In this document: piece by piece, positions 1 to 7,246 of the stretch
How positions within the stretch are numbered: the stretch's first letter is position 1
Layout: each line of letters opens with the position of its first letter
DNA from: an uncultured Lachnospiraceae bacterium
GTDB taxonomy: Bacteria > Bacillota > Clostridia > Lachnospirales > Lachnospiraceae
Assembly (NCBI GenBank): GCA_910578475.1
Contig: CAJTRK010000030.1
Span: 1-42,033 of the forward strand
Reading direction: 5' to 3'
Length of the DNA: 42,033 nucleotides
Program-made: the position numbers and the translations under genes
The notes under the pieces: model-generated
What the model was told of the DNA's origin: nothing
The model's input: the letters and a program-made list of their open reading frames with translations, nothing else
Database searches by the model: none

Positions 1-47
1 TAGGTTTTATGCAACCTACAAGTACTTTTTCTAATATTTAACTGTCA

Positions 48-61
48 AACTCCCGGGAGTT
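48..61. promoter_or_regulatory. 14-bp perfect palindrome (possible operator)
   Basis: The sequence AACTCCCGGGAGTT is a perfect dyad lying about 70 bp upstream of the promoter at 133-161. It could be a repressor site or simply a small hairpin. Nothing in the sequence identifies a binding protein. Confidence 0.25.
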
Positions 62-132
62 ACTGGAAGACTGCGTAAAGAACTTTCAGCTTTAAGCCGG
101 GGTAGGGCACAAAGAGATATTTTCAGCGGGAA

Positions 133-161
133 TTGCAGGAAAAAAACAACTATGTTATAAT
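133..161 (+). promoter_or_regulatory. Sigma-A-type promoter of the left-end accessory operon
   Basis: TTGCAG (133-138), a 17-bp spacer, and a perfect TATAAT (156-161). Transcription would start near 168. This rules out the in-frame TTG at 161 as the start codon of the next gene, because it lies inside the -10 box, and favours the ATG at 215. Confidence 0.6.
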
Positions 162-214
162 TGAAAAACAAAAGGTGGATAAATACTATTTACCAGAGAA
201 GAGGTGTCAGGGCA

Positions 215-736
215 ATGGATAATGAGAAGAGAAAAATATATTCAGAAGTTTTACTTAATGCTTATCAGAATGGGGTGTTTAAAGTTATTTGGAGTACATC
301 CGGTTTTTCTATGGCTATTGATTCCAAAAAAAAAGAAATGATTCCAGAAATAAAAGAAGAAGATTTTGTTGAGTATGCGTTTTCTATCATTAAAATGGTT
401 ATTGATTTGGCAGAAGAAAAGAAAACAAATGAAAAATATGAAGGTGATTTAAAAATTGCCCAAATAATTTTTGATAAAGAACATGATTTGAAAAATCATC
501 TTTATATAAAAAGGAATAGTAAAATAGATTGTTTTAAATTGTTGGAGTATGAAATTATCAGTCATAGAAGTGAAGACAATCCGACAGATATAGAGGCGAC
601 ATCAGCTATTATAAAAATGGTAATTGAAAAAGAAGATGATGAAACCACATATGTATTTGAAACTTCAAAAAGAGATTTAGAAGATATAATAGATAAATTG
701 GTTGAATTAAAGGAAAAAATAGACGTTATACATTAG
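215..736 (+). CDS. Hypothetical protein of the left-end accessory operon
   Basis: A 173-residue acidic and lysine-rich soluble protein that I do not recognise. It has no signal peptide or membrane segment. The C-terminal third is rich in charged residues and likely helical (LEDIIDKLVELKEKID). The ATG at 215 is preceded by AGAGGTG at a good distance, and the upstream TTG sits inside the promoter -10. It ends 11 bp before a DUF433-type gene, so the two are probably co-transcribed. Base composition is much more A+T-rich than the housekeeping genes from 1.9 kb onward, which suggests horizontal acquisition together with its neighbours. It could be a third component or regulator of the toxin-antitoxin-like pair that follows, but only its position argues for that. 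Confidence 0.6.
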   Translation: MDNEKRKIYSEVLLNAYQNGVFKVIWSTSGFSMAIDSKKKEMIPEIKEEDFVEYAFSIIKMVIDLAEEKKTNEKYEGDLKIAQIIFDKEHDLKNHLYIKRNSKIDCFKLLEYEIISHRSEDNPTDIEATSAIIKMVIEKEDDETTYVFETSKRDLEDIIDKLVELKEKIDVIH

Positions 737-747
737 GGGGAATAGAC

Positions 748-1176
748 ATGACAGAGCTTTTGGTAAAGGCATCTGAAACAAAGTTTCCTGAAAGATATAT
801 ATATAAGAAAAGGGACTGGACAGAAAAAGAATATGAATCTGGACTAAATTTGAGCTATAATGTATATAATAAAAATATGAAGCGTAATATCATATTTTTA
901 CAAAATGGCTATATAAATTACCAAGAGATTGAACAGTATTTTAAAAAGGTGGCGAAAAAATTTACACAGATTCAAATTGACGAAAAGAAATTAGGTGGTA
1001 TGCCGGTAATAAAAAATACCAGAATACCAGTTAGCCTTATTATAGCATGCTTAAAAGATGAAATGACTTTTCAGGAAATTTGTGAGGAATATAAACTGAC
1101 AAAGGAAGATATAGAAAAGGCTATGGAATATGTAATTGAAATCTTGGATGTTCCGTATCAGGAAGGTTTAGAATGA
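748..1176 (+). CDS. DUF433-domain protein, antitoxin-like (VapB-type HTH)
   Basis: A 142-residue protein. Residues about 72-138 carry the DUF433 pattern: the GGMPVIKNTRIPVSLI core, then a helix-turn-helix-like stretch (MTFQEICEEYKLTKEDIEKAM). DUF433 proteins are commonly paired with a PIN-like DUF5615 protein in putative toxin-antitoxin modules, and that is what follows here. The N-terminal 70 residues (KRDWTEKEYE..., NGYINYQEIEQYF) are an extension I cannot assign. The start ATG at 748 has AGGGGG upstream. Its stop (TGA 1174-1176) overlaps the ATG at 1173 of the next reading frame (ATGA), an arrangement typical of translational coupling. The gene is A+T-rich like its neighbours. Antitoxin function is inferred from family and context only. 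Confidence 0.75.
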   Translation: MTELLVKASETKFPERYIYKKRDWTEKEYESGLNLSYNVYNKNMKRNIIFLQNGYINYQEIEQYFKKVAKKFTQIQIDEKKLGGMPVIKNTRIPVSLIIACLKDEMTFQEICEEYKLTKEDIEKAMEYVIEILDVPYQEGLE

Positions 1177-1584
1177 AGGTACTATTAGATGAAAATATCA
1201 CAGAAAAATCAATACCAGTTCTGGAAAAAATACGGACATGATGTAATTCATGTGTTAAATAGATTTAGTGCAGGAGAAGGCGATGAGGATGTATTGCGGT
1301 TAGCCTTAGAGGAAAAGCGTGCGTTAATTACATTAAACGGAAAGGATTTCGTGATTTTGATTCCTCCGAGGACAGAATTGGAATTGCATTATGGATTGAT
1401 TTGGCTTAGAGGATTTCAGGTTACTAAGAAAACTTATGAGAGTGTTATGGATGTAATCGGACTTTTTCTAAAGAATAAAGGGGATTCTATAATAAATACA
1501 TACTATGCAGTAAAGAAAAATCAGGGTTCATATGAAATAATTCAAAGATATCCAAAGTCTCCCAAAGTACCGGTTAAATTATAA
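1173..1584 (+). pseudogene. DUF5615 PIN-like toxin-type gene, frameshifted in an A6 run
   Basis: The coupled start ATG at 1173 reads MKVLLDENITEKSIPVLEK, the classic DUF5615 beginning with the LLDEN acidic motif. It then stops at codon 23 after the A-run at 1225-1230. Removing one A joins it to the frame that continues YGHDVIHVLNRFSAGEGDEDVLRLALEEKRALITLNGKDF, the rest of a DUF5615 domain. An ATG at 1189 in that second frame gives a 131-residue ORF, but it lacks the first acidic motif and has no fitting ribosome binding site, so it is probably not the real start. In the usual T-x-D-x-D-F motif the first Asp is Asn here (TLNGKDF). The gene is either an inactivated toxin, a sequencing error, or expressed by slippage on the A-run. 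Confidence 0.75.
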
Positions 1585-1624
1585 ATGAGTGAGGCTAAGG
1601 GACTGGACCATCCCGAAGTTTGTG

Positions 1625-1671
1625 AAAACCTTCAAACTGATGTAAGATAAAATACTCAGTTTGGAGGTTTT
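1625..1671 (+). terminator. 16-bp hairpin after the accessory operon
   Basis: Arms 1625-1640 and 1656-1671 pair over 16 bp with a single G-U wobble around a 15-nt loop. An A-rich start, a GGUUUU end and GUU after it fit an intrinsic terminator for the upstream operon. The 3' arm also contains GGAGG, the ribosome binding site of a 27-codon ORF at 1675, so the hairpin could instead mask that site. Confidence 0.5.
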
Positions 1672-1674
1672 GTT

Positions 1675-1758
1675 ATGGCAAGGAAAAATGGAAGTCTACA
1701 AAAAGCAACAATGCGGGAAATAACATCCTTTGCCGTGGTGGCCACAAAGAATGATTGA
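1675..1758 (+). other. 27-codon ORF with good ribosome binding site, possible gene remnant
   Basis: ATG at 1675 follows TTTGGAGG at 8-nt spacing and reads MARKNGSLQKATMREITS then FAVVATKND before TGA. I do not recognise the product. It may be the truncated start of a lost gene (for example of a mobile element) or a leader peptide in the glnA upstream region. No similarity was checked. Confidence 0.2.
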
Positions 1759-1784
1759 CAACAGCCTTGATAAAGTGCTATTCT

Positions 1785-1832
1785 GATAACGGACAAAGGC
1801 GTTCTTATTGACAGGATAAGAATGCCTTTTTT
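1785..1832 (+). promoter_or_regulatory. glnA leader: intrinsic terminator overlapping an ANTAR-type hexaloop hairpin
   Basis: Arms 1795-1808 and 1816-1829 form a 14-bp terminator stem (7-nt loop, wobble-containing) followed by a U6 run to 1832, about 50 nt before the glnA start. A competing hairpin, 1785-1794 with 1801-1809, has one bulged C at 1790 and a six-base loop AAAGGC (1795-1800). A at loop position 1 and G at position 4 are the signature of ANTAR antiterminator hairpins. It uses the 5' arm of the terminator, so the two are mutually exclusive. ANTAR targets normally have two such hairpins; I could not find a convincing first one upstream. The ANTAR protein is encoded just after glnA (3296-3841). 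Confidence 0.45.
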
Positions 1833-1885
1833 GATGATATTTGGTTGTATGAGGAAGCAGAGCAGGAAAGGAGTATTGCGCTAAA

Positions 1886-3220
1886 ATGGGTAAAAATTAT
1901 ACGAAACAGGATATTCTCCGGCTGGTACAGGAGGAAGATGTGGAATTTATCAGGCTTCAGTTTACGGATATTTTCGGGAATCTGAAAAATGTAGCGATTA
2001 CGGTGAGCCAGCTGGAAAAGGCACTGGATAATGAGTGTATGTTCGACGGTTCTTCCATAGAGGGATTTGCCCGCATCGAAGAATCCGATATGTATCTGAA
2101 TCCGGATTACAATACATTTGAAATTTTTCCCTGGCGGCCGCAGCAGGGGAAAGTGGCAAGGATGATTTGTGACGTTTACCGCCCGAACGGAGAACCTTTT
2201 GAGGGAGACCCGCGCTATATCCTGAAACGTGCCATCAAAATGGCCGCCGATATGGGATATGTTTTTGAAGTGGGGCCGGAATGTGAGTTTTTTCTGTTCA
2301 ATACGGACGAAAATGCGATGCCGACAACGATTACCCATGAACAGGCGGGATATTTCGATTTGGGACCGGTGGACTTCGGGGAAAACGCAAGGCGTGATAT
2401 CGTGCTGACACTGGAAGATATGGGTTTTGTAATCGAAGCGTCCCATCATGAAGTGGCGCCGGCACAGCATGAAATTGATTTCCGGTATGATGAAGCGTTA
2501 ATAACGGCAGATAATATCATGACGTTTAAACTTGCGGTCAAGACCATTGCGAAACGGCACGGCCTGCACGCAACTTTCATGCCGAAGCCCAAATACGGCG
2601 TAAATGGTTCAGGCATGCACATCAATATGTCGCTGTCGAAAGACGGCCGGAATATTTTTGCGGATAAAACGGACAAATTCGGACTGAGCAGAGAAGCATA
2701 TTTTTTTATCGGCGGTATTATGAAGCATATGAAAGGCATGACGGCGATTACCAATCCGCTTGTCAATTCTTATAAAAGGCTCGTACCGGGATTTGAAGCG
2801 CCGGTTCATATCGCGTGGAGCGCGACTAACAGAAGCCCGCTTATCAGAATCCCGGCAACTCATGGCACAGGAACGAGAATTGAACTGCGCTGTCCGGACC
2901 CGGCGGCCAATCCATATCTTGCGCTTGCCGTCTGTCTCCGCGCGGGGCTCGACGGGATTGCCAATCGGATGATGCCGCCGGAAAGCGTGGACTGCAATAT
3001 TTTTGAAATGAGCCGTGAACAACGGGAATCCTGCGGCATCGAAGAGATTCCGGGAACTTTGATAGAGGCGATTCATGCGATGGAGGCGGATGGATTTATC
3101 AAAGATGTTCTTGGAACGCATACCTATACGAAATACATTGACGGCAAAAAAGAAGAATGGAATCGGTATCGTTCTCAGGTAACGGATTGGGAAATCAGGG
3201 CGTATCTGAACAACTTCTGA
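1886..3220 (+). CDS. glnA: Glutamine synthetase, type I (GSI-alpha)
   Basis: A 444-residue cytoplasmic enzyme making glutamine from glutamate, ammonia and ATP; the family forms dodecamers. Visible motifs are the N-terminal DGSSIEGFARIEESD loop (about 54-68, including the Arg tied to feedback inhibition in Gram-positive enzymes), EVGPECEFF for metal/glutamate binding, KPKYGVNGSGMHINMSL, the NRSPLIRIPA arginine region and RIELRCPDPAANPYLA. Its length and lack of the long C-terminal adenylylation insert place it in the alpha group. The ATG at 1886 has AAAGGAG upstream. Its leader has a terminator/antiterminator candidate, and an ANTAR regulator gene follows 75 bp downstream, so control by transcription antitermination in response to nitrogen state is likely. 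Intact. Confidence 0.97.
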   Translation: MGKNYTKQDILRLVQEEDVEFIRLQFTDIFGNLKNVAITVSQLEKALDNECMFDGSSIEGFARIEESDMYLNPDYNTFEIFPWRPQQGKVARMICDVYRPNGEPFEGDPRYILKRAIKMAADMGYVFEVGPECEFFLFNTDENAMPTTITHEQAGYFDLGPVDFGENARRDIVLTLEDMGFVIEASHHEVAPAQHEIDFRYDEALITADNIMTFKLAVKTIAKRHGLHATFMPKPKYGVNGSGMHINMSLSKDGRNIFADKTDKFGLSREAYFFIGGIMKHMKGMTAITNPLVNSYKRLVPGFEAPVHIAWSATNRSPLIRIPATHGTGTRIELRCPDPAANPYLALAVCLRAGLDGIANRMMPPESVDCNIFEMSREQRESCGIEEIPGTLIEAIHAMEADGFIKDVLGTHTYTKYIDGKKEEWNRYRSQVTDWEIRAYLNNF

Positions 3221-3295
3221 CACGATATAACCCGGTATACGCGCTGGTTCTGACGGCCTGCGCAAAATAAGTCCGGCGTAAAGGGAGGTGAACGT

Positions 3296-3841
3296 GTGAT
3301 AAATATGATAATAGCTCTGCCCAGGATAGAAGATGCCAGAGGCATCCGCAGCATTCTTCTCAAAAACGGATTTAACGTGACGGGCGTATGCACGACAGGC
3401 GCACAGGTCCTCAGTCAGATTGACGGATGGAGCGACGGAATCATACTATGCGGATACAAATTGAATGATATGATGTATTCGGAATTGCACGACTGCCTTC
3501 CGTCGGGATTTGATATGCTGCTTATGGCTTCGCAGCGCGCGGTGAACGACTGTCTTGATAATCATATCGTTTGTCTTTCCATGCCCTTTAAAGTGCATGA
3601 CCTGGTCGATACGGTTTCCATGATGAGCTATGCCGTGACGCGCAGGCGGAAAAAAGCGAAACATAAGCCCGGAGAACGGAGCGCCGAAGAGGCCGCCCTC
3701 ATTCAGGCCGCCAAAGAACTGTTGATGAGCCGCAATCATATGACCGAAGAAGAAGCATACCGCTATCTGCAAAAATGCAGCATGGACAGCAGTACCAATC
3801 TGACAGAGACCGCCCAGATGGTTTTGGCGATGTTTCATTAG
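3296..3841 (+). CDS. ANTAR-domain RNA-binding response regulator linked to glnA
   Basis: A 181-residue protein starting at a GTG (3296) behind GGGAGGTG. Residues 1-110 look like a receiver fold. However, the usual acidic pair is absent (MIIALPRIEDA) and the phosphoacceptor strand reads IILCGYKLND, with no clear Asp at the expected place. Residues about 125-181 match the ANTAR helix bundle (AAKELLMSRNHMTEEEAYRY, then LQKCSMDSSTNLTETAQMVL). ANTAR proteins bind paired hexaloop hairpins in nascent RNA and stop terminator formation. The position directly after glnA resembles the glnA-nitR arrangement known in clostridia, and the glnA leader contains a matching hairpin. I infer that it antiterminates glnA. 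With a degenerate receiver, a protein or ligand signal seems more likely than phosphorylation. Confidence 0.85.
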   Translation: MINMIIALPRIEDARGIRSILLKNGFNVTGVCTTGAQVLSQIDGWSDGIILCGYKLNDMMYSELHDCLPSGFDMLLMASQRAVNDCLDNHIVCLSMPFKVHDLVDTVSMMSYAVTRRRKKAKHKPGERSAEEAALIQAAKELLMSRNHMTEEEAYRYLQKCSMDSSTNLTETAQMVLAMFH

Positions 3842-3993
3842 ATAAGTTGATTCTGCCTATTATAAAGGAACCTTCTGACTTCCATGACCGAATCGTTCAG
3901 GGTTCAAAAGATTGACTCGCCCGCATTTACAATTTACTCAATATCAGGAAATTTATTTCTCAAATACAGAAGTATTTATAGTTGGGCACTTTT

Positions 3994-4022
3994 AGCACAG
4001 TAATTTGCATTTACTGTGCTTT
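3994..4022 (+). terminator. Intrinsic terminator-like hairpin after the ANTAR gene
   Basis: Perfect 10-bp arms 3994-4003 and 4011-4020 (AGCACAGTAA/TTACTGTGCT) with a 7-nt loop, followed only by TTATG, so the U-tract is weak. It lies between the ANTAR gene and dapF and separates the two units. The 152 bp between 3842 and 3993 show no gene. Confidence 0.5.
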
Positions 4023-4162
4023 ATGTGTTGACGCATCTGTATTATAGTAGTATCTATAAAGTGCCGGCGTTTTTACAGGGCCTCTCAGAGGAATCTCCGA
4101 CGCAGCCGCCCGGTCAGGGCATTGTTTCATCGCCGGCAATCAACGGAAAGGTGGGGTTACGA

Positions 4163-5008
4163 ATGAAATTTACGAAAATGCACGGGTGTGGAAACGATTA
4201 TATTTATATCAACGGATTTACGGAACGGATTGCGCAGGCGGAGAAACCGGAGCTTGTGAAAAAAATCAGCGACAGGCATTTCGGAATCGGCGGAGACGGG
4301 GTAATTTTTATCAATCCGTCCGAAGAAGCGGACTTTGAAATGGAAATGTATAATGCGGACGGCAGCAGGGCGGAAATGTGCGGCAACGGCATTCGCTGCG
4401 TGGCAAAATATGTATACGATAACGGATTGACGGAGCGGACGAATATCAGCATTGTCAGCTGCGGTCAGGTAAAATATCTGGAGCTTTTTCTGAAAGACGG
4501 CAAGGTGGACACGGTCAGAGTCAATATGGGAGCGCCGGAGCTGCGGGCATCCCGGATTCCCGTGACAGCCGCAAAAAGTGACGGGAATGTCATAAATGAG
4601 CCGATTGTTGTACAGGGAAAAGAATATAAAATGACATGCGTGTCGATGGGGAATCCCCATGCGGTTGTTTTTCTGGAAGACGTGGAACGGTTGGATATCG
4701 AAAAAATCGGTCCTTATTTTGAAACGCACGAGCGTTTTCCGAAAAAGACCAATACGGAGTTTGTAAAAATTATCGACAGAAGCCATGTACAGATGCGCGT
4801 CTGGGAGCGGGGAACAGGGGAAACGCTTGCCTGCGGAACGGGCTGCTGCGCTACGGTTGCCGCCTGCATTTTAAATGGTTTGACGGATGAGTCGGTTACT
4901 GTTAAACTATTAGGTGGAGAGCTTGAAATCACCTGGGACAGGGAGGCTGGCCTGATTTATATGACGGGGCCGGCGACGACTGTCTTCGAAGGGGATTATG
5001 ATTTTTAG
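4163..5008 (+). CDS. dapF: Diaminopimelate epimerase
   Basis: A 281-residue cofactor-free racemase converting LL- to meso-diaminopimelate for lysine and peptidoglycan cross-linking. The start is the ATG at 4163 (MKFTKMHGCGNDYIYI) behind AAAGGTGGGG; longer in-frame extensions reach back into the upstream hairpin and are not family sequence. Both catalytic thiols are visible: the first in NADGSRAEMCGNGIRC, the second in GETLACGTGCCA. The substrate loops GNPHAVVF and ERGTGET are also present. dapL follows 44 bp downstream, giving the last two steps of the aminotransferase variant of the DAP pathway as one probable operon. No lysine riboswitch of the expected length and architecture was found between 4023 and 4162. 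Confidence 0.96.
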   Translation: MKFTKMHGCGNDYIYINGFTERIAQAEKPELVKKISDRHFGIGGDGVIFINPSEEADFEMEMYNADGSRAEMCGNGIRCVAKYVYDNGLTERTNISIVSCGQVKYLELFLKDGKVDTVRVNMGAPELRASRIPVTAAKSDGNVINEPIVVQGKEYKMTCVSMGNPHAVVFLEDVERLDIEKIGPYFETHERFPKKTNTEFVKIIDRSHVQMRVWERGTGETLACGTGCCATVAACILNGLTDESVTVKLLGGELEITWDREAGLIYMTGPATTVFEGDYDF

Positions 5009-5052
5009 AGAGAAGACATGGTTATTAGTATGAGAAAGGCATGGTGATTCAT

Positions 5053-6267
5053 ATGGTGAAAGTAAACGATAATTATTTGAAGCTGCCGGGCAGCTATCTT
5101 TTTTCAACGATTGGGAAGAAGGTCAACGCGTATACGGCGGCAAACCCGGATAAAAAAATCATCCGTCTGGGAATCGGCGATGTGACGCAGCCTTTGTCAC
5201 CGGCGGTTATCGGTGCGCTGCATGCGGCGGTGGATGAAATGGCGGATGCCGGCACATTCCGCGGTTATGCGCCGGAACTGGGATATGAATTTCTGCGGAC
5301 GGCTATTGCCGACAACGACTATAAGGCGAGAGGATGTCAGATTGAGGCCGATGAGATTTTTGTTTCCGACGGTGCGAAATGTGATTCCGGCAACATTCAG
5401 GAAATCTTCAGCATTGACAATAAAATCGCGGTCTGCGACCCGGTATATCCTGTTTATGTGGATACGAACGTCATGGCGGGCCGGACAGGCGTTTACAATG
5501 CTGAAACCGGTAACTGGAGCGACGTCATCTATATGCCCTGCACGGCGGAAAATGATTTTGCACCGGAACTGCCCAAAGAAGTGCCGGATTTGATTTATCT
5601 GTGTTTCCCGAACAATCCGACAGGTTCCACGATTACAAAGGCACAGCTGCAGGAATGGGTGGATTATGCCAATAAAAACGGCTCCATTATCATCTATGAC
5701 GCGGCGTATGAGGCTTATATTTCACAGGAAGATGTGCCTCATACGATTTATGAATGCGAAGGGGCAAGAACCTGTGCGATTGAACTCCGTTCTTTTTCCA
5801 AAAATGCGGGATTTACGGGCGTTCGGCTTGGCTTCACGGTAATTCCGAAGGAGCTGAAAGCCGGTGACGTGCAGCTGCATACGCTCTGGGCAAGACGTCA
5901 TGGAACCAAATATAACGGTGCGCCGTATATTATCCAGCGTGCCGGAGAAGCCGTATACAGCGAGGTGGGTAAGAAAGAAACGAAAGCGCTTGTCGCCTAT
6001 TATATGAAAAATGCGGCTTATATTTTGAACGGGCTGAAATCCGCAGGCTATACCGTATCCGGCGGTGTAAATGCGCCTTATATCTGGTTAAAAGCGCCGA
6101 ACGGTATGACGAGTTGGGAGTTTTTCGATTATCTGCTGGAGAAGGCGAATGTAGTAGGAACGCCGGGTTCCGGATTCGGGCCGAGCGGTGAGACTTATTT
6201 CCGGCTGACGGCTTTTGGAAGCTATGAAAATACGGTAGAAGCGGTTGACAGACTGACCAGACTGTAA
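5053..6267 (+). CDS. dapL: LL-diaminopimelate aminotransferase
   Basis: A 404-residue PLP enzyme that makes LL-diaminopimelate directly from tetrahydrodipicolinate using glutamate. It begins MVKVNDNYLKLPGSYLFSTI, the normal DapL start. The in-frame ATG at 5041 is too close to the AAAGG ribosome binding site, so 5053 was chosen; 404 residues is a usual family length. Hallmarks are LGIGDVTQPLSPAV, the FRGYAPELGYEFLR region, CFPNNPTGST, and the PLP lysine in SFSKNAGFTGVRLGF. With dapF directly upstream it supplies meso-DAP. Presence of DapL instead of the succinylase or acetylase branches is common in Clostridia. Confidence 0.96.
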   Translation: MVKVNDNYLKLPGSYLFSTIGKKVNAYTAANPDKKIIRLGIGDVTQPLSPAVIGALHAAVDEMADAGTFRGYAPELGYEFLRTAIADNDYKARGCQIEADEIFVSDGAKCDSGNIQEIFSIDNKIAVCDPVYPVYVDTNVMAGRTGVYNAETGNWSDVIYMPCTAENDFAPELPKEVPDLIYLCFPNNPTGSTITKAQLQEWVDYANKNGSIIIYDAAYEAYISQEDVPHTIYECEGARTCAIELRSFSKNAGFTGVRLGFTVIPKELKAGDVQLHTLWARRHGTKYNGAPYIIQRAGEAVYSEVGKKETKALVAYYMKNAAYILNGLKSAGYTVSGGVNAPYIWLKAPNGMTSWEFFDYLLEKANVVGTPGSGFGPSGETYFRLTAFGSYENTVEAVDRLTRL

Positions 6268-6290
6268 GAAAGAGGAAGAGGAACAGTAGT

Positions 6291-7109
6291 ATGGGGACGA
6301 AGAGGAAAAGAGGAATTGCTGTCGTCTCGCTGGTGTGTCTGATGTTATTCGTAACCGCGTGCGGAAGCGGCAGGGCAGAAGAACCCGTTGCAAATGCCGA
6401 TGTGGGAAAAGTCAGAGAAGAGGCTGAGGCGGAAATGAAAGCGAGACATCAGGAGCGGACGCAGGAAAGCCGGAACGCAGCGGATTCCGATGAAGACGAC
6501 GAAGCGGAGAGGAATGCGGAAGAAACGGCGGACAAAGAGGAAGAAAGCCGGGAACCGGAAGAGGCGGATGACGAACCGGAAGCGGCTGAGGACGGATATG
6601 TCAGAGGAAAAATGGCTGACACGTTTTATGAAAGTGAATGGATTGGGTTCCGCTATGACCTTCCGGAAGGTTTCACGATGTCAGGCGAGGACGAAATGGA
6701 CGCCATTTTAGAGGCAGGCGGTTCTCTGCTTTATGATGATAATGTGGACGGCCTTGTCGATTATGCCAAACTGATTATGGTATATGAGATGATGGCAAAA
6801 GACAGATATGGCAACGTGCTGACGCTATTTGTGGAAAAATCAAAATACGATATCGATACTTATGTGGAAGGCATCCGGTGGCAGATGCAGAACATCGATG
6901 AGATAGACGTAACGATGGGTGACGGAGAGACGGTTGAAGTCGGCGGTGTGGAATTTGAGAAATATTCTCTGACACTTGATTATGGCGGCGTCATCGTAAA
7001 CGAAGATTACTTTTTAAAGAAAAAAGGTGACAGAATGATTTGCCTGCTGATAGGCTATTCTGATAATGAAACGGCTGAAAAGATGATGAGCGGCTTTTCG
7101 CCATATTAA
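6291..7109 (+). CDS. Predicted lipoprotein with acidic linker
   Basis: A 272-residue exported protein. Residues 1-24 form a lipoprotein signal peptide (basic start, hydrophobic core, lipobox VTAC with Cys24). Residues about 35-105 are an extremely Glu/Asp/Ala-rich unstructured linker. The C-terminal 160 residues form a globular domain (FYESEWIGFRYDLPEGFTMS...) resembling the small domain of the second lipoprotein at 15772 (IYLSVSLPDTWE). I do not recognise a function. The ribosome binding site AGAGGAAGAGG precedes ATG 6291, 23 bp after dapL. A hairpin at 7153-7180 separates it from the sigma factor operon, but position and architecture suggest it belongs to the same envelope-related locus. 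Confidence 0.8.
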   Translation: MGTKRKRGIAVVSLVCLMLFVTACGSGRAEEPVANADVGKVREEAEAEMKARHQERTQESRNAADSDEDDEAERNAEETADKEEESREPEEADDEPEAAEDGYVRGKMADTFYESEWIGFRYDLPEGFTMSGEDEMDAILEAGGSLLYDDNVDGLVDYAKLIMVYEMMAKDRYGNVLTLFVEKSKYDIDTYVEGIRWQMQNIDEIDVTMGDGETVEVGGVEFEKYSLTLDYGGVIVNEDYFLKKKGDRMICLLIGYSDNETAEKMMSGFSPY

Positions 7110-7119
7110 TTTGAGGAAA

Positions 7120-7139
7120 GAATGTCCGGTCGGACATTC
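7120..7139. promoter_or_regulatory. 20-bp inverted repeat upstream of the sigma factor gene
   Basis: Arms GAATGTCCG (7120-7128) and CGGACATTC (7131-7139) are perfect around a GT centre. It sits between the lipoprotein stop and the sigma factor leader, where an operator would be expected. As RNA it would be a poor hairpin because the centre is too short, which favours a protein-binding DNA site. Confidence 0.4.
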
Positions 7140-7152
7140 GATACAAAATGAG

Positions 7153-7180
7153 AAAGCGCAGGCGGTCGGTCTGCGCTTTT
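7153..7180 (+). terminator. Hairpin with short U-tract before the sigma factor gene
   Basis: Arms AAAGCGCAG (7153-7161) and CTGCGCTTT (7171-7179) enclose a 9-nt loop and end in U4. It may terminate the lipoprotein transcript, or act as an attenuator 67 nt before the sigma factor start. Confidence 0.5.
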
Positions 7181-7246
7181 GTAAATATTATCTGTAATTT
7201 CACGACGCAGGCTGCAGGGCTCTGGAAGCGTGGGAAAGGAATACAT

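Noticed and set aside
1..20. Short inverted repeat TAGGTT/AACCTA at the window edge
   Set aside because: Only 6 bp arms and cut by the window boundary; cannot be interpreted.
161..214. TTG start extending the first gene upstream
   Set aside because: The TTG overlaps the promoter -10, and ATG 215 has its own RBS.
4016..4162. N-terminal extension of dapF
   Set aside because: The extension runs into the upstream hairpin and is not DapF sequence; ATG 4163 has an RBS and gives the normal start.
4023..4162. Lysine riboswitch before dapF
   Set aside because: The stretch is too short and shows none of the expected five-stem layout.
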